The notes: generated by a model not told the origin, from the letters alone. A stretch of 64,000 nt of DNA from Pseudodesulfovibrio portus (GCF_026000375.1 NZ_AP026708.1:808501-872500), one strand, 5' to 3'; shown: positions 16,476 to 24,195, numbered from the stretch's first letter. Made by a program: numbers and translations.

Positions 16476-17396
16476 ATGCAACAGACCGACCCCAAACAGA
16501 AAACCTACGGATTCGCCGCCGCCCTGGGCGCCTTCATTGCCTGGGGGCTGCTGCCCATATACTGGAAGTCCGTCATCACGGTGGACCCGTTCGAGATACT
16601 CTGCCACCGCATCGTCTGGTCCCTGGTCTTCATCGCCGTTATCCTGACCATCCTCAAAGGCTGGAGCGGGACGTTCGCGGCCATCAAGTCCAAGCGGGAC
16701 ATCCTTGTCCTGACCCTGTCCAGCCTGATGATCGGCGGCAACTGGATGCTCTACATCTGGGCCGTGAACACCGGCCACGTCCTCGAGACCAGCCTCGGCT
16801 ACTACATCAATCCCCTGGTCAACGTCCTGTTCGGATTCCTCTTCTTTCGCGAACGCCTCAAACCCATGCAGATGATCGCCATCGGCCTGGCCGCGCTGGG
16901 CGTGGGCAACGCGGTCTTCAGCCACGGCGAACTGCCCTGGATATCCCTGTGCCTGGCCGTGTCCTTTGCCCTGTACGGGCTGCTGCGCAAGATCGCGTCC
17001 GTGGAATCCCTGCCCGGCCTGTTCCTGGAGACCATGATCCTCGGCCCGTTCGCCCTGGCCTACCTGGTCATGCTGGAGGCAAACGGCACGGCGGCCATGT
17101 TCCATCAGTCGGCGCACATCGACCTCCTCCTGATGGGCGCGGGCGCCGTCACGGCCACCCCGCTCATCGGCTTCGCCTACGGTGCCAGAAAGCTCCCCCT
17201 GACCGTGATCGGGCTGCTCCAGTACGTGGCCCCGTCCATCGCCTTCTGCCTCGGCGTGTTCGTGTACCGGGAACACTTCACCGCCGACCACCTGATCACC
17301 TTCGCCCTGATCTGGGCCGGGTTGGCCGTGTACACGGGCGACACGCTCCGCACCCTCCGCCGCCACCGCAACCAACGGCGAACCGCCGCAGGCTGA
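16476..17396 (+). CDS. rarD: RarD-type EamA-family transporter
   Basis: A 306-residue protein with about ten membrane segments in two EamA halves. The N-terminal AFIAWGLLPIYWKSV and the central GNWMLYIWAVNTGHVLE stretches are typical of RarD, a DMT-superfamily permease of unclear substrate. The ATG follows GGGAGAAAGAC; a GTG 24 bases upstream is less likely. It lies 69 bases after the MocR gene on the same strand, with a weak hairpin between them, so partial cotranscription is possible. The arsR-hgcAB promoter follows. Confidence 0.88.
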   Translation: MQQTDPKQKTYGFAAALGAFIAWGLLPIYWKSVITVDPFEILCHRIVWSLVFIAVILTILKGWSGTFAAIKSKRDILVLTLSSLMIGGNWMLYIWAVNTGHVLETSLGYYINPLVNVLFGFLFFRERLKPMQMIAIGLAALGVGNAVFSHGELPWISLCLAVSFALYGLLRKIASVESLPGLFLETMILGPFALAYLVMLEANGTAAMFHQSAHIDLLLMGAGAVTATPLIGFAYGARKLPLTVIGLLQYVAPSIAFCLGVFVYREHFTADHLITFALIWAGLAVYTGDTLRTLRRHRNQRRTAAG

Positions 17397-17421
17397 ACGG
17401 TCGAGCCCCATGCCCGCGCCA

Positions 17422-17450
17422 TTGACATCCGGTCACCAATCGCCTATCGT
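17422..17450 (+). promoter_or_regulatory. Sigma-70 promoter of the arsR-hgcAB unit
   Basis: TTGACA and TATCGT are separated by exactly 17 bases. The predicted start gives a leader of about 28 nt before arsR. This is one of the best -35 matches in the window. Confidence 0.75.
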
Positions 17451-17461
17451 CGATCAACGAT
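17446..17461. promoter_or_regulatory. Putative ArsR operator overlapping the arsR promoter
   Basis: ATCGT-N6-ACGAT is a dyad overlapping the -10 hexamer and the predicted start site. Placement over the core promoter is what an autorepressing ArsR-family protein needs. Binding is inferred. Confidence 0.55.
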
Positions 17462-17484
17462 CAATGTCCGCAAACGGAGCCCTC

Positions 17485-17808
17485 ATGCACGACCGACAAC
17501 CGCTCAAGCCGATGGAGGCCGCCTTCCTCGCCGACGTCTGCAAGGCGTTGGCGCACCCGGCGCGCGTCCGCATCCTCAAGCACCTGCTGGATGAAAACCG
17601 GTGCATCTGCGGCAGCATCGTCGACATCCTGCCCCTGGCCCAGTCCACGGTCAGCCAGCATCTCAAGATACTGAAGGACGCCGGGCTGGTGAGGGGCGAG
17701 GTGGAAGGACGAAAAACATGCTATTGTGCCGACCGGGAACTGCTCTCCCGGTTCAACGGCTTCATTGAAGCCATGCTCAGGCAGAGCGAAGGACGGGTAT
17801 GCCCATGA
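17485..17808 (+). CDS. ArsR/SmtB-family transcriptional regulator heading the hgcAB unit
   Basis: A 107-residue winged-helix protein with the ArsR core: KALAHPARVRILKHLL, then the recognition helix region LAQSTVSQHLKILKDAGLV. It has two CxC-like pairs, C40/C42 (NRCICGS, at the place of the metal-binding ELCVC motif of ArsR) and C79/C81 (TCYC near the wing), so thiol-based sensing of As, Hg or another thiophilic metal is plausible but unproven. The ATG has CGGAG at 5-base spacing. Its stop overlaps the next ATG (ATGA), placing hgcA translation directly downstream. ArsR genes next to hgcAB are known from Pseudodesulfovibrio. Confidence 0.9.
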   Translation: MHDRQPLKPMEAAFLADVCKALAHPARVRILKHLLDENRCICGSIVDILPLAQSTVSQHLKILKDAGLVRGEVEGRKTCYCADRELLSRFNGFIEAMLRQSEGRVCP

Positions 17809-17918
17809 CCGGAGACCGGAACAACCCCCTTGAGGAAATCAAACTCGAGCCCCTGGGCATGATGGCCCCGGCTGATTGTCCGCCCACCGACCCGGCGGAA
17901 GACGACGCACCCTGTTGA
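17805..17918 (+). CDS. 37-codon ORF in frame with hgcA: possible N-terminal extension of HgcA ending at a recodable TGA
   Basis: It begins with an ATG overlapping the arsR stop and encodes 37 residues ending DAEDDAPC-like acidic sequence with a final Cys before TGA (actual last residues DPAEDDAPC). It is in the same frame as hgcA, and no other stop lies between this TGA and the hgcA start. The intervening codons translate as GPRPDPRAGVFEKPGYR and have GC-rich third positions like real coding sequence. Three readings are possible: a separate leader peptide, an eroded N-terminus, or the true start of HgcA with TGA read as selenocysteine. The last is favoured by the hairpin just downstream and by my recollection that many HgcA homologues have a CC pair followed by GP-rich sequence and PGY at this point. 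Confidence 0.5.
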   Translation: MTGDRNNPLEEIKLEPLGMMAPADCPPTDPAEDDAPC

Positions 17919-17948
17919 GGCCCCAGGCCCGACCCCCGTGCCGGGGTC
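17916..17948 (+). promoter_or_regulatory. SECIS-like element after the in-frame TGA of hgcA
   Basis: After the TGA, GACCCC pairs with GGGGTC (6 bp) around the loop CGTGCC. The loop begins 18 nt after the TGA and has G as its second base. The general bacterial SECIS model wants an apical loop roughly 16-37 nt after UGA with G in the first two loop positions. A lower GGC/GCC pairing is also possible. In a GC-rich genome such hairpins can arise by chance. Confidence 0.45.
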
Positions 17949-17981
17949 TTCGAGAAGCCAGGCTACAGGATGGAGCCCTTT

Positions 17982-19001
17982 GTGGACGGGTTCGTCAAGA
18001 CGGACGCCGGGTTCGTCCCCCGCGTGCGCACGCACCTGCTCCTGAGCGACCGCCTGGGGACCGCCCGGACCCGCGTCGGCTACAACCGCGCCGGATACAA
18101 GGTGGTTCCGGGTCTCTATTGCGTGGGCAATCCCGAACCCGAGTCCCCTGTCCTGGTCACGGCCAACTACAAGCTGACCTTTGACGCGGTCCGCACCCGG
18201 CTGACGGGCATCGACGCCTGGCTGCTGGCGGTGGACACGCGCGGCATCAACGTCTGGTGCGCGGCGGGCAAGAACCTGTTCGCCACCCACGAGGTGATCC
18301 TGAGCGTCAACGCCGCCCGGCTGCACGAGATTATCGCCCACCGCGAACTGATCCTGCCCCAGCTCGGGGCCACGGGCGTCTCCGCCGCCAGGGTCGCAAG
18401 GGGGTGCGGCTTTTCCGTCACATACGGCCCGGTGCGGGCCGAGGACATTCCCGCCTTCCTCCGGGCCGGGAACACGGCCACCGAGGCCATGCGAACGGTC
18501 ACCTTCACGCTCCGGGAACGGATCGCGCTCATACCCGTCGAGCTGTTCCTGCTCTGGAAGCTCCTGGCCTGGACCATGGCCGGCCTCTTCCTCCTGTCCG
18601 GCATCGGACCGGGAATCTTCTCGCTGTCCGCCGCCTGGGACCGGGGGCTGACGGCTGCGGGAGCGACCCTTGTCGGCATCCTGTCGGGGTGCGCCCTGGT
18701 GCCGCTCGTCCTGAACCGGCTGCCTTGGCGGCAGTTCTGGCCCAAGGGTGCCCTGACCGGCCTGGTCACCGGAACCGGATACGCCCTGCTCGTCGCGGGC
18801 GGCATGGGCTTCACGGGCACCGTGGCGCTCATCCTGTGGACCACGACCGTGTCGTCCTACATGGCCATGAACTTCACCGGCTCCACGCCCTACACCTCGC
18901 CCTCGGGCGTGGAGGCGGAAATGCGCCGGGGCATCCCCCTGCAAGTCGCCGGCGCGGCCCTGGCCGTCATCGGCTGGCTGGCCGCACCGTTTATCGGATA
19001 G
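17982..19001 (+). CDS. hgcA: HgcA, corrinoid-dependent mercury methylation protein
   Basis: HgcA carries a methyl group on a corrinoid and passes it to Hg(II). The diagnostic cap-helix motif NVWCAAGK is present; its Cys is the proposed lower-axial cobalt ligand. The N-terminal half is the soluble corrinoid domain and the C-terminal half has five membrane helices, ending AVIGWLAAPFIG. Start: this GTG has GGAG at 6-base spacing and makes the ligand Cys residue 93, the number I recall from mutagenesis in strain ND132; an ATG 12 bases upstream lacks a good site. From the GTG the protein is 339 residues. The frame also continues upstream through one TGA to an ATG coupled to arsR, which would give about 398 residues. 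hgcB follows 19 bases later. Confidence 0.95.
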   Translation: MDGFVKTDAGFVPRVRTHLLLSDRLGTARTRVGYNRAGYKVVPGLYCVGNPEPESPVLVTANYKLTFDAVRTRLTGIDAWLLAVDTRGINVWCAAGKNLFATHEVILSVNAARLHEIIAHRELILPQLGATGVSAARVARGCGFSVTYGPVRAEDIPAFLRAGNTATEAMRTVTFTLRERIALIPVELFLLWKLLAWTMAGLFLLSGIGPGIFSLSAAWDRGLTAAGATLVGILSGCALVPLVLNRLPWRQFWPKGALTGLVTGTGYALLVAGGMGFTGTVALILWTTTVSSYMAMNFTGSTPYTSPSGVEAEMRRGIPLQVAGAALAVIGWLAAPFIG

Positions 19002-19020
19002 GGCAAAACGGGAATCAGAC

Positions 19021-19308
19021 ATGAAAGATTACAGATACATCGAAGGCGTCGCCACCCTGGAGCTGAACTCTGACAAATGCGTGGGCTGCGGCCTGTGCGC
19101 CACGGTCTGCCCGCACCGCATATTCGAAATCCGGGACAGGAAGGCGGTCATCCTCGACTTCGACGCGTGTATGGAATGCGGGGCGTGCGCGCAGAACTGC
19201 CCGACCGAGGCACTCTCGGTCACGCCGGGAGTGGGCTGCGCCTCCTATCTCATCTCGGCCTGGATTCACAAGCTGACCGGCAGGAAACTCGACCAGGGCT
19301 GCTGCTAG
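19021..19308 (+). CDS. hgcB: HgcB, 2[4Fe-4S] ferredoxin of mercury methylation
   Basis: A 95-residue ferredoxin that supplies electrons to reduce the HgcA corrinoid and may bind Hg(II). Two CxxCxxCxxxC clusters are complete: C20-VGCGLCATVC and C50-MECGACAQNC. Beyond them are C73 (VGCASY) and a C-terminal CC pair (C94, C95). These extra cysteines are the ones reported as important for methylation in ND132, and the length matches. It lies 19 bases downstream of hgcA, with only a weak ribosome-binding site (GGGAATCAGAC), so coupling to hgcA is likely. Confidence 0.95.
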   Translation: MKDYRYIEGVATLELNSDKCVGCGLCATVCPHRIFEIRDRKAVILDFDACMECGACAQNCPTEALSVTPGVGCASYLISAWIHKLTGRKLDQGCC

Positions 19309-19373
19309 CCCTTCTCAGGCCATCCGCCATCGACCAGTATTATTGCCCGGAAATCACTCCACAGGAGCAAGCC

Positions 19374-19727
19374 ATGCACGACATCCCCGCAAGCGAGTCC
19401 CTCTTCATCATCTGGAGTTCCCCGGACCCGGAAGTGGCCGACAATCTCGTCTTCATGTACGGCCACAACTCCATGAAACGGGACTGGTGGGGCCGCGTCC
19501 GGCTCATTGTCTGGGGCCCCAGCGCCAAGCTCGCGGCAACCGATGAACACATCCGAAAACGGTTGGCCGAGATGGAGGATGACGGCGTGGAAATCTGGGC
19601 CTGCCGTGCCTGCGCCGACAACTACGGCGTCACCGAGGAACTGGAAAAGGCGGGACTCAACGTCTTTCACGTGGGGCAGGCCACCACCGAGATGCTCAAG
19701 GCGGGCTGGAAAAATTTGACTTTCTGA
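19374..19727 (+). CDS. DsrE-family-like protein downstream of hgcB
   Basis: A 117-residue soluble protein with a DsrE/DsrF-like fold pattern: an N-terminal strand ESLFIIWSSPDPEV, a middle strand RVRLIVWGPSAKLA, and EIWACRACADNYGV, where the Cys pair sits at the place DsrE-type proteins carry sulfur-handling Cys. It ends GLNVFHVGQATTEMLK. The ATG follows AGGAGCAAGCC. It lies 65 bases after hgcB on the same strand without an obvious terminator, so it may be cotranscribed with arsR-hgcAB. A role in thiol or sulfur delivery to Hg chemistry would be speculation. Confidence 0.75.
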   Translation: MHDIPASESLFIIWSSPDPEVADNLVFMYGHNSMKRDWWGRVRLIVWGPSAKLAATDEHIRKRLAEMEDDGVEIWACRACADNYGVTEELEKAGLNVFHVGQATTEMLKAGWKNLTF

Positions 19728-19810
19728 CGGCCTGTCTCATCAGCATGTGGATTTTTTTCTCCATTTGTGCCAAGAAGTTATTGCGCTAGAAAAAGTGGAG
19801 GGCACGCCTC

Positions 19811-20242
19811 ATGCCGAGCACCGACATCACCGAACTGACTGAACGGTTGTCACGGGAACCCATTTCAATCCTGATCGCCGAGGATTCCGAAAGCAATCAG
19901 GACCTGCTCGCGCTCTATTTCAAGAAAACATCCTGCATCCTCGATTTCGCCGACAACGGCAGCCAAGCCGTGGAGAAATACAAAGCCAACCGCTACGACA
20001 TGGTGCTCATGGACATCTTCATGCCGGTCATGGACGGGCTGGAGGCCACCAGAAAAATCCGCTCCTTTGAAAAAGAGAACAACCTCCCCGCCGTTCCCGT
20101 GGTGGCCGTAACGGCCAGCGCCTTTGAAGAGGACCGCCAGCAATCCATGGAGGCCGGATGCACGGCCTTTCTGGCCAAGCCTATCCGCAAGGCCGACATG
20201 TTCCAGTGCGTTGCCGACACGGTTGAAGGGCTCCAGGCATGA
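19811..20242 (+). CDS. Response regulator, single receiver domain
   Basis: A 143-residue receiver with a short N-terminal tail. Phosphorylation site D68 lies in MVLMDIFMPVMDG, the acidic pair is ED near 24-25, the Thr is in AVTASAF and the Lys in FLAKPIRK. There is no DNA-binding domain. Its stop overlaps the start of the hybrid kinase (ATGA), so they are made together and very likely form a phosphorelay. GGAGG lies 9 bases before the ATG. Confidence 0.88.
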   Translation: MPSTDITELTERLSREPISILIAEDSESNQDLLALYFKKTSCILDFADNGSQAVEKYKANRYDMVLMDIFMPVMDGLEATRKIRSFEKENNLPAVPVVAVTASAFEEDRQQSMEAGCTAFLAKPIRKADMFQCVADTVEGLQA

Positions 20243-22272
20243 CCACGGGCCCCCGCCTGTCCGACATTCTCCGGCTCCTCGAGCCGGACGGGGCCTTCGC
20301 CTATGCGGTCGCGGAATCCCCGGACCGGGAGGGTGTTATAGCCGGAGCCAACCGGACCGCCTGCTCCCTGCTCGGCTATTCCCCGGACGAAATTCTCTCC
20401 CTGTCGCCCGCGGACATCGTTCCGGACCTGAACGAACTGGCGGGGACCGGCCCTTTCGAGACCGGGGACGCCACCGTGGGGCACTCCCTGACCACCCGCA
20501 ACGGCGACATCCTGCCCGTGGAAATCCGATCCCACGTCCTGCGCATCGACGACCGGGAACTGAACATCGTGTCCTTCCGGGACAACTCCCGGCGGTCCCG
20601 CAGCCTTTTGTGGGAGGAACAGGGGCAGCGCTGCCTCCGGACGCTCAAAAGACTTTCCAGGGCCTTCGACGAATCCGAACAGGCGCTCCTCGAATACGTG
20701 CTGCGCGAAAGCCTCGACATGACCGGATCGAGCCTGGGCTACATCTATTTCCTGAATCCCGGCGAAACGGAAATGACCCTGAAGGCCTGGATCAACGACC
20801 ATTCCCCCAAGGGCGTAGAAACGACTCCGCCGCCCCACTGCGGGCCCCGCGAAGCCGGATTCTGGGGCGCGGCGATGAAACAACGCAGTCCGGTCATCTC
20901 CAACTGCTGCGAGGCCACCCCCGGAAGCCCATTTTCCATAGACCGGCACTTGTGCCTGCCCATCATCGACAACGGCCGGATCGTGCTCATAGCCGGGGTG
21001 GCCAACAAGAAAGAAGACTACACCGAGGCGGACCTTGCCCACCTCTCCCTGCCCATCGAGGGCGTCTGGCTGATCATCCAGCGCAAACGCATGGAAGCGG
21101 AACTCGTCGACGCCATAAAGAACGCCGAGAGGGCCAGCCGGGCCAAGAGCCAGTTCCTGGCCAACATGAGCCACGAACTGCGCACCCCGCTCAACGGCAT
21201 CATGGGCATGACCCAGCTCCTCATGGGAACCGAAGTCAACAACGAGCAGAAGGAATACCTCACCCTGTCCATGGAGGCGGCCCAACACCTCTCCAAGGTC
21301 ATGACCTCCCTGCTCGACCTCACCGCCATCGAGTCCGGCGCGGTGACCATCACGCCCGTCAACTTCAGCCTGCCGGACACCCTGGAATCCATCATCAAGC
21401 CGCTGGCATTGCAGGCCGCGCACAAATCCCTGACATTGGTGCACGAGCTTCATCATGAGGTCCCGGCGCTGATCAACGGCGACGAGAAAAAGCTGCGCCA
21501 GATTATCATCAACCTGATCTACAACGCCATCAAGTTCACTGAAGAGGGCGAGGTTGCCCTGACCGTGACCCGGACCGCCACTACCAGCGGCCTGCTCGGG
21601 GACATGGCCGAACTCCGTTTCACCGTGACCGACACCGGCATCGGCATCCCTGAGGACAAGCTGGAGTCCATCTTCGAGCGGTTCGTGCTGGGCGAGGACT
21701 ACCTGACCAAACGATACGGCGGGACCGGGCTGGGGCTGTCCATCTCGCGGGAACTGGCCAACGCCATGGGCGGCGACATCTCCGTCCGGAGCACGCCGGG
21801 CCGCGGCAGCACATTCACGCTCACCCTGCCCTTCCTGCTGCGCGACGCCAAGGGCGGTTCCTGCACCATCACCGATCCCACCGGCGGACCGTCCAGGCCG
21901 CTCAACATCCTGGTGGCCGAAGACGAGCAGGTCAACGCCCTGGTCACCTCGGGCATCCTCAAGAAAAGAGGCCACTCCGTGACCGTGGTGGGCAACGGCC
22001 AGCACGCCATCGACGCCCTGATGCGGAACCCGTTCGACCTGGTGCTCATGGACGTGCAGATGCCCGTGATCAACGGGCTCGAAGTCACCGAGATCATCCG
22101 CAGGGGCGCAGCCGAAAACGTGCCCAGGGACATTCCCATCGTAGGGCTGACGGCCTACGCCACGGACGCCGACCGCAAACTCTGCCTGGACGCGGGCATG
22201 AACTTCGTGGTCACCAAGCCCTTCGAAGCCGGGGAGCTGCTGGCCTCCATCAACCGGTGCACCGCAGCCTGA
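20239..22272 (+). CDS. Hybrid sensor histidine kinase with PAS, GAF and receiver domains
   Basis: A 677-residue cytoplasmic kinase with no membrane segment. A PAS domain (about 10-120) is followed by a GAF-like domain (about 145-285), HisKA with the H-box FLANMSHELRTPLNG near residue 310, an HATPase domain (NLIYNAIKFTEEGEV, DTGIGIPEDKL, GGTGLGLSIS) and a C-terminal receiver with Asp in DLVLMDVQMP near 603. It should autophosphorylate and pass phosphate through its receiver. The cotranslated single-domain regulator upstream is the obvious partner. The input is unknown. It sits just after the hgc block, with its own likely promoter before the regulator. Confidence 0.9.
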   Translation: MTTGPRLSDILRLLEPDGAFAYAVAESPDREGVIAGANRTACSLLGYSPDEILSLSPADIVPDLNELAGTGPFETGDATVGHSLTTRNGDILPVEIRSHVLRIDDRELNIVSFRDNSRRSRSLLWEEQGQRCLRTLKRLSRAFDESEQALLEYVLRESLDMTGSSLGYIYFLNPGETEMTLKAWINDHSPKGVETTPPPHCGPREAGFWGAAMKQRSPVISNCCEATPGSPFSIDRHLCLPIIDNGRIVLIAGVANKKEDYTEADLAHLSLPIEGVWLIIQRKRMEAELVDAIKNAERASRAKSQFLANMSHELRTPLNGIMGMTQLLMGTEVNNEQKEYLTLSMEAAQHLSKVMTSLLDLTAIESGAVTITPVNFSLPDTLESIIKPLALQAAHKSLTLVHELHHEVPALINGDEKKLRQIIINLIYNAIKFTEEGEVALTVTRTATTSGLLGDMAELRFTVTDTGIGIPEDKLESIFERFVLGEDYLTKRYGGTGLGLSISRELANAMGGDISVRSTPGRGSTFTLTLPFLLRDAKGGSCTITDPTGGPSRPLNILVAEDEQVNALVTSGILKKRGHSVTVVGNGQHAIDALMRNPFDLVLMDVQMPVINGLEVTEIIRRGAAENVPRDIPIVGLTAYATDADRKLCLDAGMNFVVTKPFEAGELLASINRCTAA

Positions 22273-22289
22273 GCCGCCCTCAGCCCCAC

Positions 22290-22319
22290 AAAAAAAGGCC
22301 GCGCCCATAAGGCGCGGCC
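22290..22319 (-). terminator. Terminator of the etf operon
   Basis: GGCCGCGCC and its complement form a 9-bp stem with a 5-nt loop, followed on minus by seven T. It lies 24 bases after the etfA stop and between convergent units, so it may also slow plus-strand readthrough. Confidence 0.85.
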
Positions 22320-22343
22320 CGTATCTTCGTGTCGGCGAAAGAA

Positions 22344-23354
22344 CTAGCCGAGCAGTTCGTTCACCTTTTTCATGACCGCGAACGCGTCGCCCACGTAGAG
22401 CACGTCGCACTTGCCCTGCGCCCAGCCGCAACCGGCGTCGGTGTTGATGGCGCGGCGCTCCTTGATGAAGCGCCAACCCACAACATGGGGCTCCTCGCCG
22501 TGGCAGCAGGTGGCCAGTCCCTTGGGATGACGCGGGGTGGCCCCGGTCTGCCCGACCTGATGCATGTGCGTCAGGAAGGAGATGACCGCGCCGCCCTCGC
22601 CGGAGATGTCCACCAGGGATTTGGAGGAACCCAGCGAGGCCTTGGTCGCGCCGAGAAACGTCTGGATGGTCGTCTCGGCCACGTCCACGTGGGTCGCGCC
22701 GTCGACCTGCTTCTTGGTCCAGCCCGCGCCGGCCACGAACAGCAGGTTGGCGTCCGGGCGAATGGTCTGGGCGTCCTCGGAGGCGCACTCCAAACCCTGC
22801 ACCTTGGTGCGCACGCCGGACACGTCCACGGACACGGCCTCCACTGCGGCGGACCCGGCACCGGAGAACGGCGCGGCAATGCCGGACGACAGAGTGACGA
22901 TCCAGGGACGTTCATCGCGGGTCAGGGTGCCTTCCATGCGCTGGCGGTAGAACCACCGCTTGGCAACGGGCTTGCCGCCCTCGGCGGTGAAGCCGGACAG
23001 GTGGGTGTCCACGCGGCCGCCCAGGCGGATGGCCAGGCCCGGCAGGGCGCGGGAAAAGCGGGAGGTGTCCGGGCCGATGACGATGGCCGGGCCCACGGCC
23101 TTGGCGATGGCCTCGGCTGCGGCCAGATCGGAGGCGTAGCGGCCGTCCGCGAAGTCCGCGCCGGACACGGCGTAGAACTTGGCGCCGCAGTCCGCGATGG
23201 AGTCGGCGGCAGCGGCCACGTCGCCGCCTATCAGGCCCACGGCCAGGTCTTCACCCAGGCCTGCGGCCAGGTCCCCGGCAACGGCCAGCCCTTCCAGGGC
23301 GGACTTGTGCAGGGTGTTGTCGCATTCGGTGTGTGCAAGATACAAAACAGTCAT
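22344..23354 (-). CDS. etfA: Electron transfer flavoprotein alpha subunit, divergent
   Basis: A 336-residue EtfA-like protein: the N-terminal ETF domain runs to about 200, then a FAD-binding C-terminal domain containing MHQVGQTGATP. The canonical FAD signature of EtfA after QTG (Y-I-A-x-G-I-S-G-x-x-Q-H type) is not present. In its place is GLATCCHGEEPHVVGW, and the tail is Cys-rich, so cofactor contacts may differ. It should pass electrons with EtfB from acyl-CoA dehydrogenase to the quinone oxidoreductase two genes upstream. GGGGGTTGAT precedes the ATG, 9 bases after etfB. Confidence 0.85.
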   Translation of the reverse strand: MTVLYLAHTECDNTLHKSALEGLAVAGDLAAGLGEDLAVGLIGGDVAAAADSIADCGAKFYAVSGADFADGRYASDLAAAEAIAKAVGPAIVIGPDTSRFSRALPGLAIRLGGRVDTHLSGFTAEGGKPVAKRWFYRQRMEGTLTRDERPWIVTLSSGIAAPFSGAGSAAVEAVSVDVSGVRTKVQGLECASEDAQTIRPDANLLFVAGAGWTKKQVDGATHVDVAETTIQTFLGATKASLGSSKSLVDISGEGGAVISFLTHMHQVGQTGATPRHPKGLATCCHGEEPHVVGWRFIKERRAINTDAGCGWAQGKCDVLYVGDAFAVMKKVNELLG

Positions 23355-23363
23355 ATCAACCCC

Positions 23364-24173
23364 CTAACCCTTGATCCATTCGACGATTTCCTGAGCCATG
23401 GCATCCACGGACATGTCCTTTTCGATGCGGGTCTCGCGGCGCTGCTGCGGCACGGCCACCGAGGAAAAGGACAGGCTGGTGCCGGACAGGTCGGCGGGCT
23501 TGGCCTGCATCAGGGCGGGCATGTTCTTCTGCATGTTCTGCATGCCCACCTGCGGGTTGTTCGGCGGCTCGGGCAGTTCGCCGGTGGCCCAGCCGAACAC
23601 GGCGGGCGCGCCGTCCACCACGGATTTCTGATATGCGCCGCCTTCCACGCGCTCCAGAATCTCCAGGGAACCGTCATCGGCCACGGTGAGCTTGTCCACG
23701 CCCTGGAACTGCTCGGAAACGGCCTGCATCTCGCCGACCATCTGCATGACCGCGCCGGAGCCGCGTGACGCGGACTGCCAGCCGCCGAAGAGCAGCATCT
23801 TGGACTTGTCCAGCCCGGCGATACCGTCAATGGTATCGGACAGGACCTTGGCGGTTTCATAGGCGTCGGCAAAGCCGGACGAGGTGCCGTCGGCCACCAC
23901 CAGCTGGAACGGGGCCTTCTGGGATACGGCCATCATGACCTGCTGCAGCTTGGCCTTGGGACCGAGGCAGACCAGCCAGACCTGGCTTCCGGGGTTCTTG
24001 GCGGCCAGGTTGGCGGCCTCGAACAGGGCGTGCCCGGCCCACGGATCGAGCACGGCGGGAAGCATCATTTCATTCTGCAGGACCGGGCCGCTGGGGCCGT
24101 CCTGGGGTGCGAGCGTCTGGAGCGGATCCGGTACGATGGAACCGCAAACCACAATGTGGAATTCATTGCCCAT
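23364..24173 (-). CDS. etfB: Electron transfer flavoprotein beta subunit
   Basis: A 269-residue EtfB-like protein: an N-terminal strand FHIVVCGSIVPDP, then AVLDPWAGHALFEAANLA (matching the NPFDEYALEEA region of EtfB), and TSSGFADAYETAKVLSDTI, at the place of the GADTLATA segment that binds AMP or FAD. It pairs with EtfA to form the soluble electron carrier. AAGGAGAAAATGA precedes the ATG. Between it and the upstream quinone oxidoreductase gene lies an unusual 423-bp gap with large hairpins, so its expression may be separately tuned. Confidence 0.85.
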   Translation of the reverse strand: MGNEFHIVVCGSIVPDPLQTLAPQDGPSGPVLQNEMMLPAVLDPWAGHALFEAANLAAKNPGSQVWLVCLGPKAKLQQVMMAVSQKAPFQLVVADGTSSGFADAYETAKVLSDTIDGIAGLDKSKMLLFGGWQSASRGSGAVMQMVGEMQAVSEQFQGVDKLTVADDGSLEILERVEGGAYQKSVVDGAPAVFGWATGELPEPPNNPQVGMQNMQKNMPALMQAKPADLSGTSLSFSSVAVPQQRRETRIEKDMSVDAMAQEIVEWIKG

Positions 24174-24195
24174 TCATTTTCTCCTTATCGTTCAG

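Noticed and set aside
17397-17484. Cobalamin riboswitch upstream of hgcAB
   Set aside because: HgcA uses a corrinoid, so I looked for one, but the leader is under 30 nt and has no B12-box-like sequence.
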